Assembly: GCA_024644285.1 (NCBI GenBank)
Contig: JAHELH010000125.1
Span: 1-7,036 of the forward strand
Length of the DNA: 7,036 bases
Origin: Paracoccaceae bacterium
Lineage (GTDB): Bacteria > Pseudomonadota > Alphaproteobacteria > Rhodobacterales > Rhodobacteraceae
Direction: 5' to 3'
Part shown: one piece after another, positions 6,532-7,036 of the stretch
How the letters are laid out: the number at the start of each line of letters is the position of its first letter
Position numbering within the stretch: the first letter of the stretch is position 1
Notes under the pieces: generated by a model
The model's database searches: none
Seen by the model: the letters and a program-made list of their open reading frames with translations, nothing else
What the model was told of the DNA's origin: nothing
Position numbers and translations under genes: made by a program

Positions 6532-7036
6532 TCAGAGGGTCAGGTTTTGCAGGCGGTCGAACAGCATCGTGATGCCGGCGCGGTCGACATTGGCGAAAGC
6601 GATGCGCAGGGCGCGGCGGCCGGCCGCGTCGCCCCTCGGCGTGAACATGGTGCCGGGCAGCAGAAGCACGCCGTGATCCTGCACCAGTCGCCGCGCGACC
6701 TGGTCCGAGGGCAGGTCGAACGGATGCTCGGCATAGGCGAAATAGGCGCCGATCCCGCGCAGCCGCCAGCCGGGCAGGGCGCCGATGGCCTCGGCCATCG
6801 CGGCGCGGCGGTCGAGGATTTCCGCGCGCTCCCCGGCCAGCCAGTCGCCCAGGTTGCGTATTCCCCACAGCGCCGCGTGCTGGCCCAGCTGGTTCGGACA
6901 GATCGTGGTGCTGTCGATGTATTTCTCCACTTCCGCCAGCCGCGCGGAACTGGTCGCCATCGCGCCGACGCGGTGGCCGGTCAGCCGGTAGGCCTTGGAG
7001 AAGGAATAAAGGTGGATCAGCGTGTCGTCCCAGCCG
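6532..7036 (-). CDS. PLP-dependent class I/II aminotransferase, N-terminal part beyond window
   Basis: The visible 167 residues are the C-terminal part of a fold-type I aminotransferase, a cytoplasmic enzyme that moves an amino group between an amino acid and a keto acid through pyridoxal phosphate. Near the right edge, LYSFSKAYRLTGHRVGA contains the Schiff-base lysine (codon 6994-6996) in S-x-S-K, with the downstream G-x-R that contacts the cofactor phosphate. The C-terminal ALRIAFAN supplies the arginine that usually binds the substrate carboxylate. About 153 residues follow the lysine, normal for enzymes of about 390 residues, so roughly 220 N-terminal residues lie outside. The specificity cannot be told from this part; aspartate, aromatic and branched-chain substrates all remain possible. 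It lies on the same strand as ppiD-trpE, 64 bp upstream. A role in aromatic amino acid metabolism would fit the setting but is not shown. Confidence 0.9.
   Translation of the reverse strand, partial: GWDDTLIHLYSFSKAYRLTGHRVGAMATSSARLAEVEKYIDSTTICPNQLGQHAALWGIRNLGDWLAGERAEILDRRAAMAEAIGALPGWRLRGIGAYFAYAEHPFDLPSDQVARRLVQDHGVLLLPGTMFTPRGDAAGRRALRIAFANVDRAGITMLFDRLQNLTL

Noticed and set aside
1..7036. Search for mobile elements, CRISPR arrays, toxin-antitoxin pairs, tRNA genes or a defence system
   Set aside because: No transposase, integrase, repeat-spacer array, tRNA-like cloverleaf or defence motif was seen. All stretches over 150 bp are covered by recognisable metabolic or envelope genes with uniform composition.

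Overview
The window is ordinary chromosomal DNA of a G+C-rich alphaproteobacterium, most likely a member of the Rhodobacterales. This rests on the strong G/C wobble bias, the protein flavour, and the gene order peptidylprolyl isomerase D - trpE - yibQ-like gene - trpG - trpD. As I recall, a trpE-yibQ-trpGD(C) order has been described in Rhodobacter sphaeroides. I cannot name a species from sequence alone.

Layout from left to right. The left edge holds most of trpD (minus strand, C-terminal end cut off). It is preceded by trpG, whose TGA overlaps the trpD ATG in an ATGA. A 131-bp divergent intergenic region separates trpG from a plus-strand gene for a membrane-anchored protein. That protein has a long Ala/Pro-rich linker and a C-terminal divergent polysaccharide deacetylase (YibQ-type) domain. 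It converges, with a 24-bp gap, on trpE (minus). trpE lies only 3 bp downstream of a ppiD-like gene for a membrane-anchored periplasmic folding factor. The right edge holds the C-terminal part of a PLP-dependent class I/II aminotransferase, also on the minus strand, 64 bp upstream of ppiD.

How the genes work together. TrpE and TrpG are the two subunits of anthranilate synthase. TrpD carries out the next step, adding the phosphoribosyl group to anthranilate. trpE and trpGD are separated by an oppositely oriented gene, so they cannot share a transcript through this stretch and need separate promoters: one upstream of ppiD (or of the aminotransferase) and one in the 1378-1508 gap. ppiD and the yibQ-like gene act at the cell envelope and have no obvious biochemical link to tryptophan synthesis.

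I see no RNA gene, mobile element, CRISPR array or phage trace, and no credible new multi-gene system. The points worth a second look are the loss of canonical metal-binding residues in the deacetylase-like domain, its 29-residue tandem repeat, the tight ppiD-trpE junction, and the split of the anthranilate synthase genes.
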